46,279 nucleotides of DNA, taken from Alphaproteobacteria bacterium (GTDB taxonomy: Bacteria; Pseudomonadota; Alphaproteobacteria; Micavibrionales; Micavibrionaceae). The stretch covers positions 1 to 46,279 of the forward strand of contig JAEUKP010000013.1 in assembly GCA_016794145.1 (NCBI GenBank). The letters run 5' to 3'. Below are positions 24,567-33,105 of the stretch, one piece after another. The position numbers and the translations under genes are program-made. Each line of letters opens with the position of its first letter. Within the stretch, counting starts at the first letter, position 1. Under the pieces are notes generated by a model. That model was not told where the DNA came from, did not search any database, and was given only the letters and a program-made list of their open reading frames with translations.

Positions 24567-25589
24567 ATGCTATCAACCTTAAAAGGTATTAAATCAGATA
24601 TTCCACCGATATGGCTTATGCGTCAAGCAGGTCGGTATCTTCCTGAATATTTGGCAACACGGGCCAAAGCAGGCAGTTTTCTTGATCTTTGCTATACACC
24701 TGAACTTGCAGCAGAAGTGACTTTGCAACCCATTCGTCGTTTTGGATTTGATGCATCAATATTGTTTTCTGATATTCTTGTTGTTCCACATGCTTTGGGA
24801 CAAGACCTTACTTTTGCAGAAAATCACGGTCCGGTATTGGGGCCTCTACCCGAAAATATAGTTTTTGATGCCACAAATTTTCACAAAAAGCTCGGGCCCG
24901 TTTATGAGACAATCGAAAGAATTCAGGAAGGGCTTCAAACCGAAGGCTTCCATCAAACAGCTTTGATCGGATTTTCCGGCGCCCCTTGGACTTTGGCTTG
25001 CTATATGGTTGATCGAAAAGGATCAAAAGATTTTGCTGCAACACGTATGATGGCTTTGAAAAACAGAGACAAATTTACCATCCTGATTGATTTGCTTGTT
25101 GAGGCGATTAGTGCTTATCTCATCAAACAAATCCAACATGGGGCAGAGATTGTTCAGATTTTTGATAGCTGGGCAGGTGTTTTACCACCAAGTGAATTTT
25201 TTAAATGGGTTATTGAACCAACAACAAGGATTGTTCAGAATATTCGTGTTTCCTATCCCCATATTCCCGTGATTGGTTTTCCAAAAGGAGCAGGTGTCCT
25301 GTATCAAGATTACGCAAAATCAACAGGAGTCACAGCAATAGGGATCGATACACAGATGCCCCCTGCTTGGGTTAGAGAGCATCTACAGCCCTTTGTTATC
25401 GTTCAAGGTAACCTTGACCCCTTTACACTTGCTTCAGGGGCCCCACAGCTTTTAAAAGACGTGGATACAATTATCTCGAATTTCAAAGATAAGCCCTTTA
25501 TTTTCAATTTGGGTCATGGGATTGATAAATCAACACCGCCAGACCATGTTGAAAGACTGATAGCCCATATCCGGAGAAACCATCTATGA
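24567..25589 (+). CDS. hemE: uroporphyrinogen decarboxylase
   Basis: A 340-residue cytosolic enzyme that removes four carboxyl groups from uroporphyrinogen III to give coproporphyrinogen III in haem synthesis. The signature PPIWLMRQAGRYLPEY is at residues 13-28, with FGFDASILFSDILVVPHALG (substrate Asp) and later GFSGAPWTLACYMV and VIQGNLDP-like VIVQGNLDPF. Start: ATG 24567 has GGGG about eight bases upstream; ATG 24558 and a GTG at 24534 are in-frame alternatives. The stop overlaps the hemH start (ATGA), so the two are coupled. It lies immediately beside the candidate oriC. Confidence 0.95.
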   Translation: MLSTLKGIKSDIPPIWLMRQAGRYLPEYLATRAKAGSFLDLCYTPELAAEVTLQPIRRFGFDASILFSDILVVPHALGQDLTFAENHGPVLGPLPENIVFDATNFHKKLGPVYETIERIQEGLQTEGFHQTALIGFSGAPWTLACYMVDRKGSKDFAATRMMALKNRDKFTILIDLLVEAISAYLIKQIQHGAEIVQIFDSWAGVLPPSEFFKWVIEPTTRIVQNIRVSYPHIPVIGFPKGAGVLYQDYAKSTGVTAIGIDTQMPPAWVREHLQPFVIVQGNLDPFTLASGAPQLLKDVDTIISNFKDKPFIFNLGHGIDKSTPPDHVERLIAHIRRNHL

Positions 25590-26626
25590 AAACAATAAAA
25601 ACGGCTGTTATTCTGTTCAATCTTGGGGGACCCGATAAAGCCGAAAATATTCGTCCTTTTTTGATAAATTTCTTTATGGATAAAAATATTATCCGTGCCC
25701 CTTTCCCCATACGTTTTTTTGTATCCCGTTTGATTGCTTATCGGCGCAGCAAAAAAGAAGCCGGAGCGAGTTATGCGGCCCTTGGTGGAAAATCACCATT
25801 ACTTGAAAATACACAGGCACAAGCAGCCGCATTAGAAGCAAAATTAGGTGAGGGATTTAAAGTTTTTGTTGTGATGCGATATTGGCATCCAATGGCTGCC
25901 CAAGTTGTCCGGGATGTTGAAAACTATGCGCCAGATCAAATTGTTTTGCTTCCTCTTTACCCTCAGTACTCAACCACTACAACACGATCATCTTTTCAAG
26001 ATTGGTTCAAAGCAGCATCAAAAGCAAAATTGGATATTCCTACGCAGATCATCTGCTGCTATCCTTTTAATACAGGGTTTATCAAGGCATCTGTTTCAAA
26101 TATCCAGGCAGCCTATGCTGCATTTATTAAAAAACATGGTTTTGCACCGCGTCTGCTTTTTTCAGCCCATGGGCTTCCTGAAAAAATTATCGAGGATGGG
26201 GATTCATACCAATGGGCCTGTGAGGAAAGTGCAGCAAAAATTGCTGCAGCTTGCGAAATTGAAAATCTTGATTGGAGTATTTGTTATCAAAGCCGGGTAG
26301 GTCCCCTGAAATGGATTGGCCCCAGTACAGAAGAGGCATTGAAAACTGCAGCAAAGGATAAATCCGGTGTTCTTATTTATCCCCATGCATTTGTAAATGA
26401 ACATGTCGAAACATTGGTTGAGATAGAGGAAGAATATCGTCATCTGGCATCCGAGATCGGAATTCGGGGATTTGAAAGAGTCCCGACTGTTTCTTGCCAC
26501 CCATTATTCATACAAGGACTGGCTGATTTGGTGATTGAACAGAAAAACGCAGGAAAATTTCCAAATAACCATAATAAAAGGATTTGCCCAATAACATACA
26601 ACAAATGTTGTCATAATGAATTTTAG
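25586..26626 (+). CDS. hemH: ferrochelatase
   Basis: A 346-residue enzyme that inserts ferrous iron into protoporphyrin IX, the last step of haem synthesis, probably at the inner face of the membrane. Family marks: FNLGGPDKAENIRPFL, VVMRYWHPM, LPLYPQYSTTTTRSSF, the metal-site His in FSAHGLPEKIIEDGDSY, and HAFVNEHVETLVEIEEEY. The C-terminal 45 residues hold four Cys (VSCHP, RICPIT, KCC), which could ligate a 2Fe-2S cluster, as described for some alphaproteobacterial and mitochondrial ferrochelatases; the spacing is not a proven match. It overlaps hemE by four bases. Confidence 0.95.
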   Translation: MKTIKTAVILFNLGGPDKAENIRPFLINFFMDKNIIRAPFPIRFFVSRLIAYRRSKKEAGASYAALGGKSPLLENTQAQAAALEAKLGEGFKVFVVMRYWHPMAAQVVRDVENYAPDQIVLLPLYPQYSTTTTRSSFQDWFKAASKAKLDIPTQIICCYPFNTGFIKASVSNIQAAYAAFIKKHGFAPRLLFSAHGLPEKIIEDGDSYQWACEESAAKIAAACEIENLDWSICYQSRVGPLKWIGPSTEEALKTAAKDKSGVLIYPHAFVNEHVETLVEIEEEYRHLASEIGIRGFERVPTVSCHPLFIQGLADLVIEQKNAGKFPNNHNKRICPITYNKCCHNEF

Positions 26627-26693
26627 ACCTTACTATCCGCGACACGCCCTAAAATGAGCTTATTTCCATTCTGCTTTGCAGCACATGTCACCT

Positions 26694-26723
26694 TTGACAA
26701 ACGATACGCAATTCCCGCATAAT
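26694..26723 (+). promoter_or_regulatory. sigma70-type promoter for a 26-residue membrane peptide
   Basis: TTGACA at 26694-26699, an 18-base spacer, and CATAAT at 26718-26723. The small frame starts 47 bases after the -10 box. Confidence 0.7.
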
Positions 26724-26770
26724 ATAAGAGTCAATAGGATTTACATTGTCTTGAGAAAAGGGAGAATGAA

Positions 26771-26851
26771 ATGCCACGAATTGCAAGAGCTATTCTAACA
26801 ATGTTAGGTTTGGTAAGTGTTTGGACGGGTGTTTTGATCTACGTTATTTAG
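26771..26851 (+). CDS. 26-residue single-span membrane peptide
   Basis: A short frame of 26 codons (MPRIARAILTMLGLVSVW, then TGVLIYVI) ending in TAG. It is two basic residues followed by an almost wholly hydrophobic helix with one Trp, so one inner-membrane span is expected. Support for reality: GGGAG six bases before the ATG, and a near-consensus promoter upstream with no other gene to serve. It resembles in form, not in sequence, small subunits such as CydX or CcoQ; no function can be named. It lies between hemH and a MITE-like element. Confidence 0.6.
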   Translation: MPRIARAILTMLGLVSVWTGVLIYVI

Positions 26852-26879
26852 CTTATCTCCCGACCCCTTAGCCTTTCTT

Positions 26880-27117
26880 AGTGTCCATCCAAAAACTTTT
26901 CCGCAGAAATCTGCGGCGCCGAAGGCAATTCGTAAGAATTGTAAAAGATCTGGGGCAATCCAGAATCCTATTCCTATTTGTTCCTTGATGTGTGCGGCTT
27001 TGCCGCACCTATTCACTGGATCCCCCGCACGCGTTTCGTTTTGCTTTCGCAAAATCCCCACTTGGCGGAGGATGACAAAAACCTCAGAAATGCGCCAAAA
27101 GTTTTTGAACGGACACT
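26880..27117 (-). mobile_element. 238-bp MITE-like element, copy 2 (inverted)
   Basis: The same length as copy 1 at 15644-15881, in opposite orientation, with only about three base differences seen (for example CTGAGGT versus CTGGGGT). It starts AGTGTCCATCC and ends GGACACT; the flanks are TT and AA. It ends six bases before the parB stop codon, so it forms the 3' untranslated region of parB. A frame reading through it is the same as the one across copy 1, and is treated as a by-product. Confidence 0.8.
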
Positions 27118-27123
27118 AAGGAG

Positions 27124-28125
27124 TTATCCTTTAATCGCGAGCCGCCCTGGGTTGTGGGATAAGCGGTGGAGAACTTCATCCAGCTGATCTAATGTCCGGA
27201 ACGAGATGGTTAATTGCCCCTCCTGTTGTGAGAGCATATCAATCGTTACCGTCATCCCAAGAACATTTGAAACTTCACGTTCCAAAGCAATGGTGTTGAG
27301 GTCTTTATCCTCATCAGAGGCCGATTTTCCGAGTTTTTTTGCTAATTTTTCGACTTTGGATTTAACACCGCGACCTTGAAGGTCATTCACCAATTGTTCC
27401 GTTTGGCGGACGCTCATCCCTAAGGCAGAAATCTTTCTCGCCTGTTCTTCCTGTTGTTCAGGTGATAGAGAAAGAAGTGCGCGCGCATGACCTGCCGATA
27501 TTTTCCCTTCTGAGAGCATCATCATAACAGGGGGGGCCAGATCAATCAGGCGCAGCATATTCGCAACATATGAACGACTTTTCCCAATTTTTTCAGCCAC
27601 TTGATCGGTTGTATAGTCAAATTGCTGTGCCAGTTGCTTGAGCGCATTTGCTTCGTCAATCGCGTTAAGATCTTCACGCTGAAGATTTTCGATCAAGGCA
27701 ATTTCAAGTGTGGTCGTGTCATCCAGTTCACGAATAATAATCGGCACTTCGTGAAGTTGTGCTTTCTGGGCCGCCCTCCAACGACGCTCCCCTGCGACAA
27801 TTTCGTAAGAATCCGAACCATCGTTTAATGGGCGGACAAGAATAGGTTGTATCAACCCATGTTGTGAAATCGATTTTGCCAACTCATCGATTGTATCTGT
27901 ATTAAAATGATGGCGGGGTTGATATTTCCCGGGGACCAATTGTGAAATAGAAACAAGTTTTCTTCCATTTGGCGGCCCAGATAGCGAATCACTCTGACGG
28001 GAGTCATTTTCTTCAGAATAAGGGGAAGGATGATCATTTTCATCTTCCCCGAAAAGAGCATTTAACCCACGCCCTAAGGCGCGGCGTTTCGGAGCAGTTT
28101 CAAGATGTGTTTCGGATCCGGACAT
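27124..28125 (-). CDS. parB: chromosome partitioning protein ParB
   Basis: A 333-residue CTP-dependent DNA clamp that loads at parS and spreads. The N-terminus has the ParA-contact motif LGRGLNALFG (17-26). The ParB/Srx domain has the CTP motif GERRWRAA (112-119) and ENLQREDLNAIDEA (143-156). A helix-turn-helix follows (TTDQVAEKIGKSRSYVANMLRL), and then a C-terminal dimerisation domain. The start overlaps the parA stop by one base (TAATG). Two parS-like sites lie 1.3 and 2.3 kb away in rsmG and mnmG. Confidence 0.97.
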   Translation of the reverse strand: MSGSETHLETAPKRRALGRGLNALFGEDENDHPSPYSEENDSRQSDSLSGPPNGRKLVSISQLVPGKYQPRHHFNTDTIDELAKSISQHGLIQPILVRPLNDGSDSYEIVAGERRWRAAQKAQLHEVPIIIRELDDTTTLEIALIENLQREDLNAIDEANALKQLAQQFDYTTDQVAEKIGKSRSYVANMLRLIDLAPPVMMMLSEGKISAGHARALLSLSPEQQEEQARKISALGMSVRQTEQLVNDLQGRGVKSKVEKLAKKLGKSASDEDKDLNTIALEREVSNVLGMTVTIDMLSQQEGQLTISFRTLDQLDEVLHRLSHNPGRLAIKG

Positions 28126-29066
28126 TATGCACTAACTTCTTTGGGTTCTATTTTATGTTCGATCAATTTGGAATTGTTTTGGACTTCCGCGGCTGTTTCA
28201 GGGGCGGTTAGGCTCGACATATTCATGATTTTCTTCTCACGGCGAATAATTTCACCGGCAAGACGGATGTAGGCCTGGGCACCAGGACATTTCATATCAT
28301 ATACAATCGCAGGAAGACCATAGGAGGGGGCTTCTGATAATTTTACGTTTCGCGGAATAACAGTGGTATAGACTTTTTCGCCAAAAAATTCACGGACATC
28401 ATCTGCCACGGCACCAGATAGACGATTACGAGGGTCATACATTGTTAATAAAACCCCATGAATGTCCAATTTCGGGTTAAAATGTTGTTTAACACGTTCA
28501 ATCGTTTTAACAAGGTGAGATAAACCCTCAAGGGCATAAAATTCGCACTGTAACGGGACAACAATCGCATCAACTGCCACCAAGGCATTTAAGGTCACAA
28601 GGGACAGGGATGGCGGGCAATCAATAATCACATAGTCGAAAGGGAGGGGGCGGCGCAAGGCTTCCCTTAGTCTATATTCGCGGCGTTTTGCTGTAACCAG
28701 TTCAATTTCGGCACCGGCCAGATGCATGGACGAAGGCACGACATATAAACCAGGAACTTTTGTCGGGACAGAGAGTTCAGCAGGGTTTAGGCCATCTTCA
28801 AATAAAAGGTCATAGGCACTTTTACGAATTTCAGATCGTTTGACACCAAGCCCTGTAGAGGCATTTCCCTGTGGGTCGAGGTCTAATAACATGACTTTTT
28901 TTCCAACAGCGGCCAAAGCCGTTGCCATGTTGACCGCAGTTGTCGTTTTGCCGACCCCGCCTTTTTGATTTGCGATCGCAAGGAGGCGAGGAAGTTTTTC
29001 ACCTTTTTTCAAGGGGGGATCAATTCTCCGCGGGGTAGAGGGGGTAACCTGAGATGCATCTATCAT
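28125..29066 (-). CDS. parA: chromosome partitioning ATPase ParA
   Basis: A 313-residue deviant-Walker ATPase that binds DNA non-specifically and moves ParB-parS complexes during segregation. The deviant Walker A is KGGVGKTTT at 35-43 with both signature Lys residues; VMLLDLDPQGNASTG follows, and the Walker B-type YVIIDCPPSLSLVTLNAL. A variable 25-residue N-terminus and a 35-residue polar C-tail flank the core. It is in the order rsmG-parA-parB downstream of mnmG, which is classic for origin regions. Confidence 0.97.
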   Translation of the reverse strand: MIDASQVTPSTPRRIDPPLKKGEKLPRLLAIANQKGGVGKTTTAVNMATALAAVGKKVMLLDLDPQGNASTGLGVKRSEIRKSAYDLLFEDGLNPAELSVPTKVPGLYVVPSSMHLAGAEIELVTAKRREYRLREALRRPLPFDYVIIDCPPSLSLVTLNALVAVDAIVVPLQCEFYALEGLSHLVKTIERVKQHFNPKLDIHGVLLTMYDPRNRLSGAVADDVREFFGEKVYTTVIPRNVKLSEAPSYGLPAIVYDMKCPGAQAYIRLAGEIIRREKKIMNMSSLTAPETAAEVQNNSKLIEHKIEPKEVSA

Positions 29067-29169
29067 CTAAGCCTGTCCTTTTGCCTGTTTTGTCAACTTT
29101 TTCAAGTGTTTCTGAATAGGTCCACCTTAAATAAAGAGCGAGCCCACGTCAAGGAAATTCAAAATTTTT

Positions 29170-29784
29170 TCAGAGCTCTTTTACCTGGGTCAGGACCAAA
29201 ATCTGGGCTAGATGATCTGTTGTGCTGGCGATTGTTTTCAATTGAAAGTCGTAGGCTTTTTGGGCCTCTGCCACCTCGTCTTTTGCTTTCGCACCTTTCG
29301 GAAAAATCAACATTATCTGTGGATGATTTTGCCACCACCGCTTTGTAAGTGCCAAGAGGTCTGTAAGCGAAGCCAGCGCCCGGGCGGTTATCACATCCGG
29401 CACCACATCATTCAACATACCCACAGCTTCGATTCGTTGATTGTGGATAAGAGCGGGGGTATTTGTTTCACGTGAAATTGTTGAGAGGAACGCGCATTTT
29501 TTTGTATCGGATTCGACCAAGTGAACAGAAAGATCAGGGCGTTCAATGGCAATAACCATTCCCGGGAATCCAGCACCGGAGCCGATATCAAGAACAATTT
29601 TTTTCTTTCCGGTTTCTGATGGGGGGATCAGCGGAAGGAGTTGACGTGAGTCTTCAAAATGTCGAGTTTTGGCATCGGCCAGCGTTGAGGGGGCGACAAG
29701 ATTGATTCGTTTTGACCACTTTAAAAGAAGGTCATGATATTCTAAAAGCTTGGCAGAGAGGGGTGGGTTAGGCGACTTGTCCAT
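29170..29784 (-). CDS. rsmG: 16S rRNA (guanine-N7) methyltransferase RsmG
   Basis: A 204-residue SAM-dependent enzyme that methylates G527 of 16S rRNA. The SAM site is [16 protein letters not shown] (64-79), with [12 protein letters not shown] and [11 protein letters not shown]. The N-terminus ([15 protein letters not shown]) is typical. The start overlaps the mnmG stop by 17 bases. It contains one parS-like site. Confidence 0.96.
   Translation of the reverse strand: MDKSPNPPLSAKLLEYHDLLLKWSKRINLVAPSTLADAKTRHFEDSRQLLPLIPPSETGKKKIVLDIGSGAGFPGMVIAIERPDLSVHLVESDTKKCAFLSTISRETNTPALIHNQRIEAVGMLNDVVPDVITARALASLTDLLALTKRWWQNHPQIMLIFPKGAKAKDEVAEAQKAYDFQLKTIASTTDHLAQILVLTQVKEL
29464..29479. promoter_or_regulatory. 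parS: parS-like ParB binding site in rsmG
   Basis: TGTTTCACGTGAAATT matches the near-universal parS TGTTTCACGTGAAACA at 14 of 16 positions, including the full central TTTCACGTGAAA palindrome. It is about 0.4 kb upstream of parA. Confidence 0.8.
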
Positions 29785-31675
29785 CTGGTTTCTTCTTTAC
29801 AAAGCGGAGCAGGGCGGTGATGGCAGCGGGCGTGACACCAGGAATGCGAGAGGCCGCCCCCAGTGTTGTTGGTCGCGATTCTGACAGCTTAAGGCGAATT
29901 TCGGTGGAAAGGCTTCCGATCTGGGAATAGTCGAGGTCAGATGGAAGTTTTAATGCTTCATCTCTCCGGAAGGCCGCGATATCGAGGTCCTGACGTTCGG
30001 TGTATCCAGCGTAGGTCGAGTCGATTCGGACTTGCTCGGCGATCTCTCTGTCAATTGATCCAAGTTCGGGCCAAACACGGGAGAGATCATCCCACGTGAT
30101 ATTGGCCATTTTGATGAGGTCAAAAGCTGGGCGGCGGACGCCATCGCGATTGACATGGACATTATATTCAGCCAGTTCATTCGGTGTCTTTTTCAGTGTT
30201 GTCATGAGAAGACGTGCGGTTTCGAGGTCTTTTTTCTTTTTCCCCCAAACGGCCTGGCGGGCGGCTCCGACACATCCGACAGAGATACCTTTGTCTGTTA
30301 ATCGTTGATCTGCGTTGTCTGCGCGGAGGGTTAGGCGGTATTCTGCCCGACTGGTAAACATCCGGTAAGGTTCTGGGGTTCCGCGGGTGATGAGGTCGTC
30401 AATCATAACGCCAATATAGGCTTCGGCCCGATCAAGAGTAAAAGAGTGTTCTGGATCTTTATCGGACATTTCACGTGAAACATCGACCTGACGGGATTTG
30501 AGGGCTGCGTTAATGCCGGCCATAAGGCCCTGTGCCGCGGCTTCCTCGTACCCTGTCGTCCCATTGATTTGCCCCGCAAGAAAGAGGCATTTTGCCGTTT
30601 TGGATTCCAAAGTCGGTTTCAGATCCCGGGGATCACAGAAATCATATTCAATGGCATAACCGTATTGAAGAACCCGCACATTCTCCAAACCAGCAATTGA
30701 CCGCAAGAGTTGATCTTGGACATCGATTGGCAGAGATGTTGAAATACCGTTCGGATAAACGGTAGAGTCATCCAGGCCCTCTGGTTCGAGAAAAATTTGA
30801 TGCCGTTCTTTATCTGCAAAACGCATAATTTTATCTTCAATCGACGGGCAGTAGCGTGGACCACGAGAGGTAATTTGTCCGGAATACATGGGGGCCCGCT
30901 TAATATTATGACGAATGATTTCGTGTGTCGTATCGGATGTGTAGGTCATGTAACAAGAAATTTGCGGAACTGTAATTTCAGTGTTCAGGAATGAAAAAGG
31001 CTTCGGCGGATTATCGCCTTTCTGTTCCTCAAGGATCGCCCAATGAATCGAATCCCCATCTAGTCTGGCAGGTGTTCCGGTTTTTAATCGGCCTAGGGGA
31101 AGTCCTAATGTCTCAAGCGATAGGGCCAGACCGATTGACGGAGATTCCCCAACGCGGCCAGCAGGCGTTTGCTTTTCACCCTGATGAATGATCCCACGTA
31201 AGAACGTCCCCGTTGTTAGAACAACAGTGGAAGAGTGGCAAAGCGTCCCATCTTGCAAAACAACGCCGGAAACCCGTTTGTCATCTTCAATAAGAAGAGA
31301 TTCGGCCCCTTGTGAAATAATTGTCAGATGAGGGGTGTTTTGTAAGAGATCCTGCATAGCCAGGCGGTAAAGCTTTCGATCGGCCTGTGCCCGAGGACCC
31401 TGTACTGCGGGACCTTTAGAGGCATTCAGAATTCGGAACTGAATGCCGGCTTTATCAATGACACGGCCCATCACCCCATCGAGGGCATCAATTTCACGCA
31501 CAAGGTGACCTTTTCCCAACCCCCCGATCGCAGGATTGCAGGACATAGCCCCGATCGTTTCGAATTTATGGGTCACAAGGGCTGTTTTGGCGCCCATCCG
31601 CGCGGCAGCGGCGGCGGCCTCACACCCTGCATGCCCGCCACCAATGACAATGACATCAAAATTTAAGTGTTGCAT
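29768..31675 (-). CDS. mnmG: tRNA uridine-5-carboxymethylaminomethyl modification enzyme MnmG (GidA)
   Basis: A 635-residue FAD enzyme that, with MnmE, modifies U34 of tRNAs. The FAD dinucleotide-binding motif [10 protein letters not shown] lies at 12-21, followed by [22 protein letters not shown] and RAQADRKLY. The C-terminal helical domain contains [15 protein letters not shown]. Length is normal. It overlaps rsmG at its 3' end. Upstream (31676-31769) are two DnaA-box-like sequences, of interest because gidA flanks the origin in some bacteria. A second parS-like site is within the gene. mnmE is not in the window. Confidence 0.97.
   Translation of the reverse strand: MQHLNFDVIVIGGGHAGCEAAAAAARMGAKTALVTHKFETIGAMSCNPAIGGLGKGHLVREIDALDGVMGRVIDKAGIQFRILNASKGPAVQGPRAQADRKLYRLAMQDLLQNTPHLTIISQGAESLLIEDDKRVSGVVLQDGTLCHSSTVVLTTGTFLRGIIHQGEKQTPAGRVGESPSIGLALSLETLGLPLGRLKTGTPARLDGDSIHWAILEEQKGDNPPKPFSFLNTEITVPQISCYMTYTSDTTHEIIRHNIKRAPMYSGQITSRGPRYCPSIEDKIMRFADKERHQIFLEPEGLDDSTVYPNGISTSLPIDVQDQLLRSIAGLENVRVLQYGYAIEYDFCDPRDLKPTLESKTAKCLFLAGQINGTTGYEEAAAQGLMAGINAALKSRQVDVSREMSDKDPEHSFTLDRAEAYIGVMIDDLITRGTPEPYRMFTSRAEYRLTLRADNADQRLTDKGISVGCVGAARQAVWGKKKKDLETARLLMTTLKKTPNELAEYNVHVNRDGVRRPAFDLIKMANITWDDLSRVWPELGSIDREIAEQVRIDSTYAGYTERQDLDIAAFRRDEALKLPSDLDYSQIGSLSTEIRLKLSESRPTTLGAASRIPGVTPAAITALLRFVKKKPDGQVA
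30467..30482. promoter_or_regulatory. parS: parS-like ParB binding site in mnmG
   Basis: CATTTCACGTGAAACA matches consensus parS at 14 of 16 positions with the central palindrome intact. Together with the site in rsmG it makes two sites 1.0 kb apart near parAB. Confidence 0.8.
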
Positions 31676-31703
31676 TGAAAAACCTATTTCTGATCAATAA
31701 AAA

Positions 31704-31736
31704 TTATCCACATCTTTTACAGGATAATGGGGATAA
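31704..31736. promoter_or_regulatory. pair of DnaA-box sequences upstream of mnmG
   Basis: A perfect TTATCCACA (31704-31712) and, 15 bp on, TGGGGATAA (31728-31736, one mismatch). They lie in the 94-bp gap between mnmG and dnaQ. They could be a DnaA-controlled promoter, a titration site or part of an origin. Confidence 0.45.
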
Positions 31737-31769
31737 AGTGCAAATATATTCGCGATCGGGGAAGAGGAA

Positions 31770-32468
31770 TTATGCGGTTAACCAGAGCGGGGATTTCAGG
31801 CTTTCAATCATTTTTTGATGATCTTCTTCTTCTTTTGGAGAGGCAGAAAAGAGTCTTGGTTCACGATAGGGGCGATTTTTGATCGCTTCCCCGGATAGCG
31901 GGGAGTCTTGATTTCCGGCGGAGACGGTTTGGTCGCTAAGGCCCAATCCATGTTGTCGTCCACCAATTAATTCAAGATAAACTGTCGCCAATAATTGGGC
32001 GTCAAGTAAAGCCCCATGCAAATCACGGCCCGAAAGATCAACACCGAATCTGCGGCAAAGAGCATCAAGATTAGCTGGCGACCCAGGAAATTTTTGACGC
32101 GCTATTAAAAGCGTATCAATTGTGTCGGCAAGTTTGAACGCCGGAAACCCATAAGGTTTCAGTTCAGCATTCAAAAATTTGATATCAAATGCGGCATTAT
32201 GAATGACGAGTGTGGCGTCTCCGATAAAATCAAGGAAACTGCCAACTAGTTCGCCAAAGACGGGTTTATCTTTAAGGAATTCGGTTTTAATTCCATGAAC
32301 AGCAACAGCCCCGGCATCAACTTCGCGTTCTGGGTTGATATAATGGTGCCACATTTTTCCCGTTGGGAGATGGTTATAAAGCTCAACGCATCCGATTTCA
32401 ATAATGCGGTGACCTTCTTCTGGGTCCATTCCGGTGGTTTCGGTATCCAGTACAATTTCGCGTGTCAT
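31770..32468 (-). CDS. dnaQ: DNA polymerase III epsilon subunit (3'-5' proofreading exonuclease)
   Basis: A 232-residue DEDDh exonuclease that proofreads for the replicative polymerase. Exo I is DTETTGMDPEEGHRIIEIG (8-26), Exo II LVIHNAAFDIKFLN (about 87-100), Exo III HGALLDAQLLATVYLEL (His and Asp). A C-terminal tail of about 55 residues would bind the alpha subunit. The start overlaps the coaE stop by four bases. The coaE-dnaQ pair is a regular alphaproteobacterial near-origin arrangement. Confidence 0.95.
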   Translation of the reverse strand: MTREIVLDTETTGMDPEEGHRIIEIGCVELYNHLPTGKMWHHYINPEREVDAGAVAVHGIKTEFLKDKPVFGELVGSFLDFIGDATLVIHNAAFDIKFLNAELKPYGFPAFKLADTIDTLLIARQKFPGSPANLDALCRRFGVDLSGRDLHGALLDAQLLATVYLELIGGRQHGLGLSDQTVSAGNQDSPLSGEAIKNRPYREPRLFSASPKEEEDHQKMIESLKSPLWLTA

Positions 32469-33049
32469 GATCCGGAGCGTAATATCTTTTTCAATTTTTG
32501 CAATGTAAAAGATCTACCGAGGCCTGTTTGAACAACAAAGTGAGAAAGATGCCGTTTATCATGGTCGGATAATTGCGATGCAAGAATAGAGGCGTATTTT
32601 TCCGGGGTCATATGGGCGCGCGATAGAACCCGCGTTTTCTGCAGAAAGCGTGGTGCAGTGACGCAGATAGTCTGATCACAAATTCTGTCCCGACCTGTTT
32701 CAAAGAGAAGCGGGACATCAAGAATGACATGAGAGAACCCAGCCCGGCGGCATTTCGCAATAAACTTTTGTTGTTCGGACCAGACAAGGGGATGCAAAAT
32801 TGATTCTAATTTTGTTTTTGCCTCAGGGCTTGTAAAAATAATCTGCGCAAGAATCTGGCGATTAATCGTGTTTTCTTTTTTATCAAATGACTCTGGAAAA
32901 TTAAGCTGAATCTCAAGACGTGCCGCCCCTGCCAAGAGATCATGAACACAGGCGTCAGAGTCAAACACAGGGACTTTCAACACCCGCAATATTTTTGCAG
33001 CTGTTGATTTTCCCATTCCGATCGAACCGGTTAACCCAATAATCTTCAT
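32465..33049 (-). CDS. coaE: dephospho-CoA kinase
   Basis: A 194-residue P-loop kinase that phosphorylates dephospho-CoA in the last step of CoA synthesis. The P-loop GSIGMGKST is at 8-16, with VPVFDSDACVHDLL, HPLVWSEQQKFI and DVPLLFETGRD, then the lid region with MTPEKYASILASQLSD. It is slightly diverged (IGMGKST instead of the more common IGSGKST) but complete. It overlaps dnaQ. With panC at 14.7 kb, two CoA-pathway genes lie in the window. Confidence 0.95.
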   Translation of the reverse strand: MKIIGLTGSIGMGKSTAAKILRVLKVPVFDSDACVHDLLAGAARLEIQLNFPESFDKKENTINRQILAQIIFTSPEAKTKLESILHPLVWSEQQKFIAKCRRAGFSHVILDVPLLFETGRDRICDQTICVTAPRFLQKTRVLSRAHMTPEKYASILASQLSDHDKRHLSHFVVQTGLGRSFTLQKLKKILRSGS

Positions 33050-33105
33050 CTGTTTCTCTTATTAAGCCTCTTTAAGTTTTAAACAGGGCTGTTACACTGA
33101 TATCT

